Assembly (NCBI GenBank): GCA_964515555.1
Contig: CAZEVY010000039.1
Coordinates: 1-41,016 of the forward strand
Length of the DNA stretch: 41,016 nucleotides
Direction: 5' to 3'
Origin: CAZEVY01 sp964515555
GTDB taxonomy: Bacteria > Acidobacteriota > Terriglobia > Bryobacterales > Bryobacteraceae
This document shows positions 1 to 8,066 of the stretch, piece by piece. Below the pieces are notes generated by a model. It worked only from the letters and a program-made list of their open reading frames with translations, searched no databases and was not told the DNA's origin. The position numbers were made by a program, and so were the translations under genes. Each line of letters starts with the position of its first letter. Positions within the stretch are counted from its first letter, which is position 1.

Positions 1-1371
1 GACATCCTCGACTTCTCCAAGATCGAGGCCGGAAAGCTGACGCTCGATCCGGTGGAGTTCGGCCTCCGCCAGAACATCAAGGAAGCCCTCCGGCCGCTGG
101 CGGTGCGCGCCGACGAGAAAGGCCTGGAGATGCTGTGCGAGATCGACGCCGCCGTGCCGGACCGGCTGGTGGGCGACATCCTGCGCATCCGCCAGACGCT
201 GGTCAACCTGGTGGGCAACGCCGTGAAGTTCACCGATCGCGGACAGGTCCACGTGCGGATCGAGAAGGCGGGCGCCGGCGGCGGCGGCCGTACGCAGTTG
301 CACGTCACCGTCCGCGACACCGGCATCGGCATTCCCGCCGAACGCCAGGAGTTCATCTTCAACGCCTTCACGCAGGCCGACGGCTCGGTGACGCGGCGTT
401 ACGGCGGCACCGGGCTGGGCCTCTCGATTTCGGCCCGGCTGGTGCGCCTGATTGGCGGCGACATCTGGGTCGAGAGCGAGCCCGGCCGCGGCAGCGCCTT
501 CCACTTCACCGTCACGCTTCGCAGCTCGGACGTGCAGCCCGCCGCCGCGCCGGATCTGGCGGGGAGCCGCGCGCTGGTTGCGACCGTCAACCCGGCCTCG
601 GCGCGAATTGTCGCGCGCCTGCTCCGGGCGTGGGGCGTGGAACCCATCCTGGCATCGGCCCCTTATGGCGAGGAGGTGCTGCGGCTCTACCATTGCACGA
701 TGGACGCCGGCCGGCCGGTCGGATTCGTCATCGCCGACAGTAAGCTGAACGGCATGAACGGCTTCGAGCTCGCGGCGCGTCTGCGCGCCGAGGGCGGCCC
801 TCCGGCCATCCTGCTCCTGGGCGCGGCCGCCGCTGTCCGCGATACCCGGCGCTGCCGCGAGGAACGCGTTCCCGCCTACGTCATCAAGCCCGTCGCCGAG
901 GACGACCTGCTCAACGCGGTGATGACCGTCACCGGCGAGAAGCGGGTGCCGCAGGCTACCGACGACGCCAGGCGCGACGACCGGGACCTGCCGATGAACA
1001 TCCTGGTGGTCGAGGACAACGAAGTCAACCGCATCGTGGTCGAGCGCATGCTTGAGCGCCGGGGACACCGCGTCGAGGTCGTCTCCGACGGGCGCAAGGC
1101 GCTGGCCTACCTCGCGAGTCACAGCGTCGACATGGTGCTCATGGACGTCCAGATGCCCGAGATGGACGGCTACCAGGCGACCCGTGCCATCCGTGAGCGC
1201 GAGAAGGTCTCCGGCGAACACGTCCCTGTGATCGCCCTGACCGCCAACGCCATGGTCGGCGACGCCGAGCGATGCCTGGCCGCGGGCATGGACGGCTACC
1301 TGAGCAAACCCATCAGTTGGAAGGAGCTGGTCGCGGTGCTCGAGCAGTTCCGTCCCGTGGCGGCCGCCTGA
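1..1371 (+). CDS. Hybrid sensor histidine kinase/response regulator (5'-truncated)
   Basis: The reading frame is open from base 1, so the N-terminus and the phospho-accepting His lie outside the window; 456 residues are visible. It begins with the end of a HisKA domain (DFSKIEAGKL). A HATPase_c domain follows with N box (NLVGNAVKF), G1 box (DTGIGIP), F box (FNAFTQAD) and G2 box (GGTGLGL). Two receiver domains follow. The first (about residues 180-310) keeps an Asp in IADSKLNGMNG and the KP motif, but its first strand reads ATVN instead of the usual acidic pair. The second (about residues 333-450) is complete: VVEDN, MDVQMP, LTAN, SKP. By family, the kinase autophosphorylates and relays phosphate to its own C-terminal receiver. 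The gene ends after the second receiver with no HPt domain. The signal sensed is unknown. Confidence 0.95.
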   Translation, partial: DILDFSKIEAGKLTLDPVEFGLRQNIKEALRPLAVRADEKGLEMLCEIDAAVPDRLVGDILRIRQTLVNLVGNAVKFTDRGQVHVRIEKAGAGGGGRTQLHVTVRDTGIGIPAERQEFIFNAFTQADGSVTRRYGGTGLGLSISARLVRLIGGDIWVESEPGRGSAFHFTVTLRSSDVQPAAAPDLAGSRALVATVNPASARIVARLLRAWGVEPILASAPYGEEVLRLYHCTMDAGRPVGFVIADSKLNGMNGFELAARLRAEGGPPAILLLGAAAAVRDTRRCREERVPAYVIKPVAEDDLLNAVMTVTGEKRVPQATDDARRDDRDLPMNILVVEDNEVNRIVVERMLERRGHRVEVVSDGRKALAYLASHSVDMVLMDVQMPEMDGYQATRAIREREKVSGEHVPVIALTANAMVGDAERCLAAGMDGYLSKPISWKELVAVLEQFRPVAAA

Positions 1372-1385
1372 TCGGGCCGCGCCGC

Positions 1386-1391
1386 TACAAT
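1386..1391 (+). promoter_or_regulatory. -10 box TACAAT, leaderless start of the GH5-like gene
   Basis: TACAAT ends 6 bases before the GTG at 1398, and no Shine-Dalgarno sequence lies between. A -10 box normally sits about 6-7 bases before the transcription start, so the mRNA would begin at or next to the start codon. No convincing -35 box is visible. Confidence 0.6.
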
Positions 1392-1397
1392 TGTTGA

Positions 1398-3308
1398 GTG
1401 GGCTTCCACGAAGCTCGCCGGGTGCTTCTGCTGCTGACGGTGGCCGGGCCGGCTTTCGGACAACGCGTGGTTCCGCGATGGGACGAGGCCGTCGACACCG
1501 GAAGCGCGGCAAAGGAGCGATCGCGTATGGCCGTCGTGAACCCCGCGTTCCCGCCGATTCGCGAGGGCCAGTTCGCCGGCAGAATCGACGCGACCCTGAT
1601 GGTCGGCAGCCGGCCGTTCCGCTTCCACGGCAACAACACCTACTATCTGCAAGCCGAGATGGCCTACGGCCGCGTCTTCACGGTGGAGGAGACGCTCGAC
1701 AAGATGGCCGAGCTAGGCCTGTCGGTGGCGCGCGCCAACGCGCACAACGACCATCCGCCGGCGCAGGACCCGGCCGCGATCCAGACCGCGCCGGGCGTCT
1801 ATGTCGAATCCAGTCTGGTGGCGCTGGATGGCGCCGTCGCCGAAGCGAGGAAGCGCAACATCCGGCTGATCCTGAAGCTCACCAACAACTGGGAGGCGTA
1901 CGGCGGAATCCGGCGCTACGTTGGCTGGCTTCTCGGGCGCGCGCCCACCGCCGCCGAGTACTCGCTGTTCTACACGGACCCCACGATCCGCCAGTGGTTT
2001 CAGAACTACATCCGCACGATCGTCGAGCGGCGCAACACCATTACCGGAGTCCTCTACCGGGACGAGCCGGCGATTCTCGCCTGGGAGCTCGGCAACGAGC
2101 TGCGCAATCCCGCGCCGGGCGCATCGGCGGCGCTCATCGACTGGACGGCGGAGATGGCGCGATTCCTGAAAAGCGTCGACCCCAACCATCTGGTCGCCGA
2201 CGGCGGCGAGGGATTCGACGACGACGCGAGTCTCTATCCGGGGCTGAGCAGCTCCTACGCGGTCGCGGGAAGGGAAGGCGCCAGCTTCCACCGCGTCGTT
2301 GCGATCCCGGAGATCGACATGGCGAGCTACCACATGTACCCGGCGTCGTGGGGACTCAACGACACAACCGACGCCGCGATCTGGATTCGCCGGCACGAGG
2401 AGATCGCGCGGGCCGCGGGCAAGATCGCCTATCTCGGCGAGTACGGCAAGCGCGCCGGCGACCAGGCGCCGCCCGGTTGCAGCCCGGCGCCCGGCCGCGC
2501 TTACGACGCCGAGCGCGCGCGCATCTTCTCCACGTGGTTGGCCGAGGCCGCCATCCGCGAGGGTTCGGCCGGCTACATGGCGTGGCAGTTGATCGACGAC
2601 GGGCGCAACGACTGCGAAGGCTTCCAGATCTACCATCCGCGCGACGGCGCCACCAGCGCCGTGCTGCGCGAGTTCGCGGGCGTGGCGGGCGCCGCGCCGG
2701 TCGCGACCTCCGGGGCGAGTTTCGCGCCGGTGCGGCTGGCGCCCGATTCGTTCGCCAGCCTGTTCGGCGACGGCCTCGCGGAGCGCGAGGAGGCGGCCCA
2801 GGCGCTGCCGCTGCCGGTGGAGTTGGGAGGCGCGCGCGTGATGGTGGTCGACAGCCGGGGCGCCGCACGCGAGGCGGCCCTGACTTACGCCGGCCGGTCG
2901 CAGATCAACTTCGTGGTGCCGCCTGAAACAGCCGAGGGCGCGGCGATCGCGCGGGTGATGCGCGTCGGCGCGGTGCGGGCGACGGCGACGCTCTCGATCC
3001 GGCGTGTCGCACCGGCGTTGTTCTCCGCCGATGCCTCGGGCACCGGTCTCGCCGCGGCCATCGTAACGGCCGCGGGGACGGAGAGAATCGTGTCGCTCTA
3101 CGGAACCGGATGGCGCGGGGCGGCGGCGTCGACCGAAGTGACCATTGGCGGCGCCGTGGCCGAGGTGCTCTACAGCGGGGCGCAGAGCGAGTACCCGGCG
3201 CTCGACCAGATTAACGCGCGCATTCCGGCGGGGCTGTCGGGCGAAGTCGAGGTTCGCGTGGTGGCCGGAGGACAGGCCGCGAATGTCGTGCGGCTCGATC
3301 TGCGTTGA
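1398..3308 (+). CDS. Secreted GH5-like glycoside hydrolase with Solibacter C-terminal domain
   Basis: This 636-residue protein begins with a signal peptide (charged start, then LLLLTVAGPAFG). Residues about 55-420 resemble the clan GH-A (GH5/mannanase-like) barrel: LAWELGNELRNP carries the expected Asn-Glu acid/base pair (Glu234), and YLGEYGK supplies a candidate nucleophile (Glu348). The last ~190 residues (from about APDSFASLFG, with INFVVPP, SLYGTGW and LDQINARIP) match the TIGR03437 domain that recurs at the C-termini of secreted Solibacter proteins; its role is unknown. The enzyme probably cleaves a beta-linked polysaccharide such as mannan outside the cytoplasm, but the substrate cannot be read from sequence. 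The GTG start is chosen because the signal peptide begins there and a TACAAT box precedes it. A secreted amidohydrolase gene follows. Confidence 0.85.
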   Translation: MGFHEARRVLLLLTVAGPAFGQRVVPRWDEAVDTGSAAKERSRMAVVNPAFPPIREGQFAGRIDATLMVGSRPFRFHGNNTYYLQAEMAYGRVFTVEETLDKMAELGLSVARANAHNDHPPAQDPAAIQTAPGVYVESSLVALDGAVAEARKRNIRLILKLTNNWEAYGGIRRYVGWLLGRAPTAAEYSLFYTDPTIRQWFQNYIRTIVERRNTITGVLYRDEPAILAWELGNELRNPAPGASAALIDWTAEMARFLKSVDPNHLVADGGEGFDDDASLYPGLSSSYAVAGREGASFHRVVAIPEIDMASYHMYPASWGLNDTTDAAIWIRRHEEIARAAGKIAYLGEYGKRAGDQAPPGCSPAPGRAYDAERARIFSTWLAEAAIREGSAGYMAWQLIDDGRNDCEGFQIYHPRDGATSAVLREFAGVAGAAPVATSGASFAPVRLAPDSFASLFGDGLAEREEAAQALPLPVELGGARVMVVDSRGAAREAALTYAGRSQINFVVPPETAEGAAIARVMRVGAVRATATLSIRRVAPALFSADASGTGLAAAIVTAAGTERIVSLYGTGWRGAAASTEVTIGGAVAEVLYSGAQSEYPALDQINARIPAGLSGEVEVRVVAGGQAANVVRLDLR

Positions 3309-3343
3309 CCGGGAATGCCGGATCCGCGCGCGGCCGATCGTGC

Positions 3344-3349
3344 TACAAT
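3344..3349 (+). promoter_or_regulatory. -10 box TACAAT before the secreted amidohydrolase gene
   Basis: TACAAT ends 11 bases before the ATG at 3361, giving a predicted leader of only about 4-5 bases. No Shine-Dalgarno sequence is present. It is the same hexamer as at 1386, 15913 and, on the minus strand, 24972. Confidence 0.5.
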
Positions 3350-3360
3350 CCGCCTTCACC

Positions 3361-4677
3361 ATGAAGGCCCGTCATCTTCTCGCCATTGTTGCGTGCGCCG
3401 CGGCCTCGGCCGAGACGCGCATCTTCGAGAACTTCACGCTGATCGACGGGACCGGCCGCGCGCCGGTCGCCAACGCGGCGCTGATGATCGTCGACGGACG
3501 CATCACCTTCGCCGGCCCCAAGGCGAAGCTGAAGGCGCCCGCGGGCGCCGAGCGCGTCGACCTCGCCGGGAAGTTCGTCATGCCTGGTCTGATCAACCTT
3601 CACGGGCATCTCGGCAACGTCGCCGGCCTGACGCAGGACCCGAAGAATTTCACGCGCGAGAATCTCGAGAAGCAGCTCAAGCTCTACGCCTCCTACGGCG
3701 TGACGACCGTCATGAGCATGGGCAGCGACCAGGCCCTCGTCTACGCGGTGCGAGCCGAGCAGCGGGCCGGCCGTCCCTCGATGGCGCGCATCTACACCGC
3801 CGGACGCGGGTTCACGGGCAAGGCCGGCTACCCGACGGCGGCGCCCGGCATGAAGGGCGTGCCGTACGAAGTCGGCAGCGTGGCCGAGGTGCAGAAGGCC
3901 ATCGCCGAGCTGGCGGCCCACAAGGTCGACATGGTGAAGATCTGGGTCGACGATCACCTCGGCCGCGAGAAGAAGATTCCGATGGAGCTTTCGCGGGCCA
4001 TCATCGAGGGCGCGCACAAGCACGGCATCAAGGTCGCCGCGCACATCTTCTATCTGGAAGACGCGCGGCGGCTCATCGAGGCCGGACTCGACGGGCTCGC
4101 CCACAGCGTGCGCGATAAGCCGGTCGACGAGGCGCTCATCAAGCTCATGAAGGAGAGGAAGGCCTGGCAGGCGGCGGCCACCCTCACGCGCGAGATCTCC
4201 ACCTTCATCTACGCCAAGCCGCACCCGATGCTGGACGACGCCTTCTTCACGCGCTCGGTGGACTCCGGCGTTCTGGCGACGCTCAAGAGCGCCGCCTACC
4301 AGCAGCGCGCCGCCGCCGATCCCGACCTAGCGAAGTATCCGGCGTTTCTCGAAACCGCGAAGAAGAACCTGAAAGCTCTCTACGAAGGCGGCGTCGCCGT
4401 AGGCTACGGCACCGACACCGGACCGCCGGCGCGCTTCCAGGGCTACTTCGAGCACTGGGAACTGGAGCTGATGAACGAAGCCGGCCTTACCGCGCGGCAG
4501 ATCGTCACCGCGGCGACGCAGAACGCCGCCGAGTTCCTGGGCGCCTCGAAGGACCTTGGAACGCTGACCGCGGGACGCTGGGCCGATCTCGTCGTGCTCG
4601 GCGAGAATCCGCTGACGCGCATCCGCAATACGCGGTCCATCGAATCGGTGTGGATCGCCGGCAATAAGGTGCGATAG
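3361..4677 (+). CDS. Secreted metal-dependent amidohydrolase
   Basis: This 438-residue protein starts with a signal peptide (MKARHLLAIVACAAASA). It has the amidohydrolase fold: a short N-terminal beta-sandwich with GTGRAPV, then the metal site His81-Gly-His83 (INLHGHLGN), His228 (KVAAHIF), His248 (LAHSV) and Asp352 (GYGTDTG). The C-terminus (LGTLTAGRWADLVVLGENP) is typical of the imidazolonepropionase/prolidase-like branch. By family it hydrolyses a C-N bond in an amide, dipeptide or cyclic substrate; the actual substrate is unknown. The frame stays open upstream to 3145, inside the preceding gene, but the signal peptide fixes the start at 3361. The next gene starts 2 bases after the stop, so the two are probably co-transcribed. 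Confidence 0.85.
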   Translation: MKARHLLAIVACAAASAETRIFENFTLIDGTGRAPVANAALMIVDGRITFAGPKAKLKAPAGAERVDLAGKFVMPGLINLHGHLGNVAGLTQDPKNFTRENLEKQLKLYASYGVTTVMSMGSDQALVYAVRAEQRAGRPSMARIYTAGRGFTGKAGYPTAAPGMKGVPYEVGSVAEVQKAIAELAAHKVDMVKIWVDDHLGREKKIPMELSRAIIEGAHKHGIKVAAHIFYLEDARRLIEAGLDGLAHSVRDKPVDEALIKLMKERKAWQAAATLTREISTFIYAKPHPMLDDAFFTRSVDSGVLATLKSAAYQQRAAADPDLAKYPAFLETAKKNLKALYEGGVAVGYGTDTGPPARFQGYFEHWELELMNEAGLTARQIVTAATQNAAEFLGASKDLGTLTAGRWADLVVLGENPLTRIRNTRSIESVWIAGNKVR

Positions 4678-4679
4678 CC

Positions 4680-5615
4680 ATGACGACCCGGCGCGGATTT
4701 CTCGCTGCGGCGCTGGCGTCGGCGGCCGCGGCAGCGGACTCGAAGTATCGCGTCGGAATCACCAGTAACACACGCGGCGGCTGGGAGAAGGACGTCTGGC
4801 TCTCGTTTCGCGAAGCGCGCGAAGCGGGTTACGAGAACGTCGAATCCTTCATCCACTATTTCGTCGACCTGTGGGACAAGCCCGCCGATCTCCGTCGCCG
4901 AATGGACGACATCGGCGTGCGTTTCGTCACCATCTCCAATGGTGCGCCGATGGAAACCCATTTCGAGGACCCGTCCCGCCACGCGAAGCTGATCGACGAC
5001 CACCTGAGGCTCGGCCGCCTGGTCCGTGCCATGGGCTGCGAGCACCTGAAGATCAACCTGGGCGGGCGCCGTCCCGAGGGCACGACGGCCAAGGACCTCA
5101 AGCACATGTCCGAGGTTCTCGAAAGGCTCGGCCGCGCGCTCAAGGCCGAGGACACACGCCTGGCGATCCACGCGCACATGTGGAGCCAGTTCGAGAACCG
5201 GCGCGAGATCGACTACGTGCTGGCGCACACCGATCCCGCGCACGTCTGGTTCGTGCTCGACACCGGTCACATCACCATGGCGGGTATCGATCCGGTGGAG
5301 CTGGCGCGGACGCTCGGCCATCGCATCGTCGAGTTCCACATGAAGGACACGGCGCCGGAGAATCGCGGCGGCGCGAAGCGCCGGCTCGACCGGCCCGATC
5401 TGATGAAGGATCCCTGCTTCTTCCCGCTGGGGCACGGCGGAGTCGACTTCCCGGCGCTGCGCCGTCACCTCGACGGAATCGGTTGGCGCGGCTGGCTCAC
5501 CGTCGAGCTCGACACTTCGCCCTGGCGGCCGCCCAAGGACAGCGCCCGAATCAGCCGCGATTACCTGGTGAATACGCTGGGAATCCCTGCCGCGGCATTT
5601 CGTCGAACGGCGTAA
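4680..5615 (+). CDS. Tat-exported sugar phosphate isomerase/epimerase-like TIM-barrel protein
   Basis: This 311-residue protein starts MTTRRGFLAAALASAAAAA, a twin-arginine signal (TRRGFL) with a short Ala-rich hydrophobic stretch, so it is likely exported folded. The mature part matches the AP-endonuclease-2/xylose-isomerase-like barrel: AIHAHMW, FVLDTGH (Asp and His as metal ligands), EFHMKDT and LTVELD (Glu). Members isomerise or epimerise sugars or inositol derivatives using a divalent metal. It starts 2 bases after the amidohydrolase stop, so the pair looks like one operon, probably working on the same imported or periplasmic compound. The exact reaction is not predictable from the sequence. 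Confidence 0.85.
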   Translation: MTTRRGFLAAALASAAAAADSKYRVGITSNTRGGWEKDVWLSFREAREAGYENVESFIHYFVDLWDKPADLRRRMDDIGVRFVTISNGAPMETHFEDPSRHAKLIDDHLRLGRLVRAMGCEHLKINLGGRRPEGTTAKDLKHMSEVLERLGRALKAEDTRLAIHAHMWSQFENRREIDYVLAHTDPAHVWFVLDTGHITMAGIDPVELARTLGHRIVEFHMKDTAPENRGGAKRRLDRPDLMKDPCFFPLGHGGVDFPALRRHLDGIGWRGWLTVELDTSPWRPPKDSARISRDYLVNTLGIPAAAFRRTA

Positions 5616-5833
5616 GTAAGGCTCAGAACCCGCCTGTCGCGGCCGAAGAGAATCTCAGAGGCGCACTTGGGCCGGCCCGGCCGTCTGACCCTGAGGGACA
5701 CGGTGGTTGGGCCGACGGGCCGGACGCCAAACGCCTCTCGCGACGCCGATCGCGTGCGCGCCCAAAGCGGCGGTCGTTCGAGTCTCCCATGGTATGCTGA
5801 AGGTGGCCCGACGCAGAAAGGGGCTGTAACAAC

Positions 5834-6127
5834 TTGGACGAGAGACTGAAAGAGCTGATGCAGGAGCTCGGTAACGCGATCAACGAATCGCTCTCGGAGT
5901 CCGAGCGCATCGCGGCTGCGATCGGCGAGATCAAGGAAGCGGGCTACGACGTGTTTCTGGTCCTGGAAGCGACCATCGGCTTCAATCGTCGCAAGGATGG
6001 CAGCGACTTGGAATCCGAGGAGACCCCTCAATCGCTCGAGCCGCCCCGCAAGATCCGCTGGACCTCGCAGGATCACAAGTTCCTGCGCGCCCTGAAGATC
6101 TCCGTCAACGAAGAAGACGCGAAGTAA
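5834..6127 (+). CDS. Small conserved-looking hypothetical protein
   Basis: The protein has 97 residues and I do not recognise a family. It starts at TTG (MDERLKELMQELG), about 13 bases after an AGAAAGGGG ribosome-binding stretch; a TATGCT box lies near 5792. Residues 1-35 form a charged helix (KELMQELGNAINESLSESER). A hydrophobic strand follows (YDVFLVLEATIGF), then a polar, acidic middle and a basic stretch (PPRKIRWTSQDHKFLRALKI). There is no signal peptide, membrane segment or Cys pair. It probably acts in the cytoplasm, perhaps as a regulator or adaptor. Codon-like composition and a clean ribosome-binding site support a real gene. The 218-base gap before it holds GC-rich inverted repeats but no gene I can support. 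Confidence 0.65.
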   Translation: MDERLKELMQELGNAINESLSESERIAAAIGEIKEAGYDVFLVLEATIGFNRRKDGSDLESEETPQSLEPPRKIRWTSQDHKFLRALKISVNEEDAK

Positions 6128-6132
6128 GCGGG

Positions 6133-6150
6133 AACGGCGCGCCCGCCGTT
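6133..6150. terminator. Hairpin between convergent genes
   Basis: A perfect 7-bp stem (AACGGCG at 6133-6139, CGCCGTT at 6144-6150) with a 4-base loop lies in the 22-base gap between two convergent genes and touches the cytochrome stop codon. It lacks a T-run on either strand, so it would be a weak bidirectional terminator. Confidence 0.4.
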
Positions 6151-6470
6151 TACTTCTTCAACGTCCTTACGAAAGCAACCACGTCGTCGGCCTGCTTGGC
6201 GGACAACGATACCGGCTTCATCGCTCCCGTGCCCGCGGTGGCCTCCTTCTTGAGATCCGCGTCGGACTTGGCCTGCACTTCCTTGGAGCCGAGATGCCGC
6301 AGCGTGACTTTCAACATCTTCGCGATCCCGGGGTTTCCTTGTCCTTCCGCGCCATGACAGGTTTTACAGGACTTGTCGTAGACGGCCTTCCCGGCACTGG
6401 CGTCGCCGGCAGCCAGAGCGGCGCCCACGGCCATCAGCATCGCGATCGAGGATAAGCTGAGGGTTCTCAC
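6150..6470 (-). CDS. Secreted monohaem c-type cytochrome
   Basis: This 106-residue protein has a signal peptide (LSLSSIAMLMAVGAALA) and one haem c site, Cys35-Lys-Thr-Cys-His39 (SCKTCHG). Met84 in GTGAMKP is the likely distal ligand, and SAKQADDVVAFVRTL is the usual C-terminal helix of small class I cytochromes c. It would carry electrons in the periplasm. An upstream ATG at 6500 is in frame, but GGGAGG four bases before the GTG at 6470 marks the real start. The predicted -10 box is in the palindrome at 6496-6511. No oxidase or dehydrogenase partner gene is adjacent. Confidence 0.9.
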   Translation of the reverse strand: MRTLSLSSIAMLMAVGAALAAGDASAGKAVYDKSCKTCHGAEGQGNPGIAKMLKVTLRHLGSKEVQAKSDADLKKEATAGTGAMKPVSLSAKQADDVVAFVRTLKK

Positions 6471-6495
6471 GATTCCTCCCAATTTGGGGTTAGAG

Positions 6496-6511
6496 TACAC
6501 TTCTTAGTGTA
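6496..6511. promoter_or_regulatory. Palindrome with opposed TACACT boxes
   Basis: TACACTTCTTAGTGTA is a perfect palindrome with 6-bp arms and a 4-base centre. Each strand reads TACACT, so it could hold overlapping -10 boxes for the leftward cytochrome c gene (leader about 29 bases, with a good ribosome-binding site) and the rightward gmd gene. It could equally be an operator. Confidence 0.4.
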
Positions 6512-6552
6512 GCGCCGCCTGGAGGTCATGCAATGCGGCGGCGTCTCAGCAC

Positions 6553-7557
6553 ATGCCAGCACCGGTCGCGCTCATCACGGGAATCACCGGACAGGACGGC
6601 TCGTACCTCACCGAGCTGCTGCTCACCAAAGGGTACGAAGTCCACGGCATGGTGCGGCGCGTCGCCATCGAGGACCCGGAGCACCGGCTGGGGCGCATTC
6701 AGCACCTGATGGAGCACGTTCGGCTGCACCCGGCGTCGCTCGAAAGCTACGCCAGCATTCACAAGGTGGTCGACGAGTGCCGCCCGGCGGAGTGCTATCA
6801 CCTGGCGGCGCAAAGCTTCGTCAGCTACTCGTTCGACGACGAATTCTCCACCTTCAACACCAATATCAACGGCACCCACTACCTGCTCTCGGCCATCCGC
6901 CACCTGGCGCCCGAGTGCCGGTTCTATTTCGCCGGGTCGAGCGAGATGTTCGGCCTGGTCGACGAGTCGCCGCAAAACGAGCGCACGCGGTTTCATCCGC
7001 GATCGGCGTACGGGATCAGCAAGGTCGCCGGCTACGACCTCACGCGAAACTACCGCGAGGCGTACGGCATGCACGCCTCCAGCGGCATCCTCTTCAATCA
7101 CGAGTCGCCCCGCCGCGGCTACGAATTCGTCACCCGCAAGATCACCGCGGGAGTGGCGCGCATCGCCGCCGGCAAGGCCGGCAAGATACGGCTCGGCAAC
7201 CTCCAGGCCCGCCGCGATTGGGGCCACGCCCGCGAGTACGTCGACGCCATGTGGCTGATGCTCCAACAGTCCGAACCCGACGACTACGTGATCGCCAGCG
7301 GCGAGAGCCACTCCGTGGAGGAGTTCGCCGCCACCGCCTTCCGCATCGTCGGGCTCGACTGGCGGGACTACGTCGAGACCGACCCGAGCCTCTTTCGCCC
7401 GGCCGAGGTGCAAGTGCTCCTCGGCGACGCGACGCTGGCGCGCGAGAAGCTCGGCTGGCGGAGCCGCACCTCGTTCCGCGACCTGGTGCTCGAAATGGTG
7501 ATCGCCGATTGCGAGGCGGCGGGCGTGCCGCTGGAGCGGCTGGCCGAGGCGCGGTAG
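6553..7557 (+). CDS. gmd: GDP-mannose 4,6-dehydratase
   Basis: This is a 334-residue extended SDR enzyme. Visible motifs are the NAD(P)-binding GITGQDGSYL, the Gmd-type AGSSEMFG, the YGISK catalytic Tyr-x3-Lys, and the Gmd signature FNHESPRRGYEFVTRKI. It converts GDP-mannose to GDP-4-keto-6-deoxymannose, the branch point to GDP-fucose, GDP-rhamnose and GDP-perosamine. The finishing reductase or aminotransferase is not adjacent. Two glycosyltransferases lie 3 kb downstream but in a separate transcription unit, so a shared pathway is only a possibility. The ATG is 25 bases after a GGAGG that is closer to out-of-frame ATGs; the GITGQDG context supports this start. Length fits the family. Confidence 0.9.
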   Translation: MPAPVALITGITGQDGSYLTELLLTKGYEVHGMVRRVAIEDPEHRLGRIQHLMEHVRLHPASLESYASIHKVVDECRPAECYHLAAQSFVSYSFDDEFSTFNTNINGTHYLLSAIRHLAPECRFYFAGSSEMFGLVDESPQNERTRFHPRSAYGISKVAGYDLTRNYREAYGMHASSGILFNHESPRRGYEFVTRKITAGVARIAAGKAGKIRLGNLQARRDWGHAREYVDAMWLMLQQSEPDDYVIASGESHSVEEFAATAFRIVGLDWRDYVETDPSLFRPAEVQVLLGDATLAREKLGWRSRTSFRDLVLEMVIADCEAAGVPLERLAEAR

Positions 7558-7568
7558 ACGGCGCGTGC

Positions 7569-8060
7569 TCAGCCGGGCTTTTGCGCCCCGCCCTCGCCGA
7601 CCGGGCTGAGCGCCTCGAGTATCTCGATTTCCTCGTCCGAGTAGCGCGCGCGCAGTTCCGCGCTTCCCAGCCGCCGGCGCCGCTCGTCCGCTGGCAGCGC
7701 CCGCAGCTCCCGAAGCTCGCCGCGGACCATCCCGCGCCGCTCCGGCTTCAGTCCGTTGAGCCGCCGGAAGGCCCGTCGTACCGCCTCCTGGCGATCCGGC
7801 GGGAGGCTCTCGAAACTCTCCAGGCTCCGGCCGAGCCGGCGCCGCTCGTCGTCGCCGAGCTTATCGTAGCTGTCGAGCCGATTCTCCAGCGCACGCTGCC
7901 GATCGGGCGGCAGCTTTTCGATGGCGCGCTTGCGCTCTTGCGGCGTGAGGCGCTGGAAGCGATCGAGGGCCGCGCGTTTCTTCGGGGCGCTCGCCGAGCC
8001 ACCCTTGGGCTGCGCCGCCGCCAGCGCCGCCGCGCAGCAGAGAATCGCCAGCAGCCGCAT
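7569..8060 (-). CDS. Secreted DUF3106-like protein
   Basis: The protein has 163 residues with a signal peptide (MRLLAILCCAAALAAAQ). The mature part is highly charged and helical, with repeated units of the LTPQERKRAIEKLPPDRQ type (LTPQER, LPPDRQ, LPPDRQE, LPADERR), which is the DUF3106 pattern. Periplasmic location is inferred. It is the last gene of a sigma factor/anti-sigma factor cluster, starting 6 bases after the anti-sigma stop. Similar charged, repeat-rich periplasmic proteins (for example Spy/CpxP or zinc-resistance-associated types) sense or buffer envelope stress, so a role as output or modulator of this sigma system is an inference. A TATAAA sequence ends 5 bases before the ATG and might give a separate leaderless transcript. 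Confidence 0.75.
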   Translation of the reverse strand: MRLLAILCCAAALAAAQPKGGSASAPKKRAALDRFQRLTPQERKRAIEKLPPDRQRALENRLDSYDKLGDDERRRLGRSLESFESLPPDRQEAVRRAFRRLNGLKPERRGMVRGELRELRALPADERRRRLGSAELRARYSDEEIEILEALSPVGEGGAQKPG

Positions 8061-8066
8061 CGACGT

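Noticed and set aside
5770..5795. GTTCGAGTCTCCC, resembling a tRNA T-arm
   Set aside because: No matching D-arm, anticodon arm or acceptor stem can be built from the 70 bases upstream, and no CCA follows.
5667..5849. 60-codon open frame before the small gene at 5834
   Set aside because: No ribosome-binding site, Arg/Gly-rich shadow composition, and it overlaps the promoter and start of the better-supported gene.
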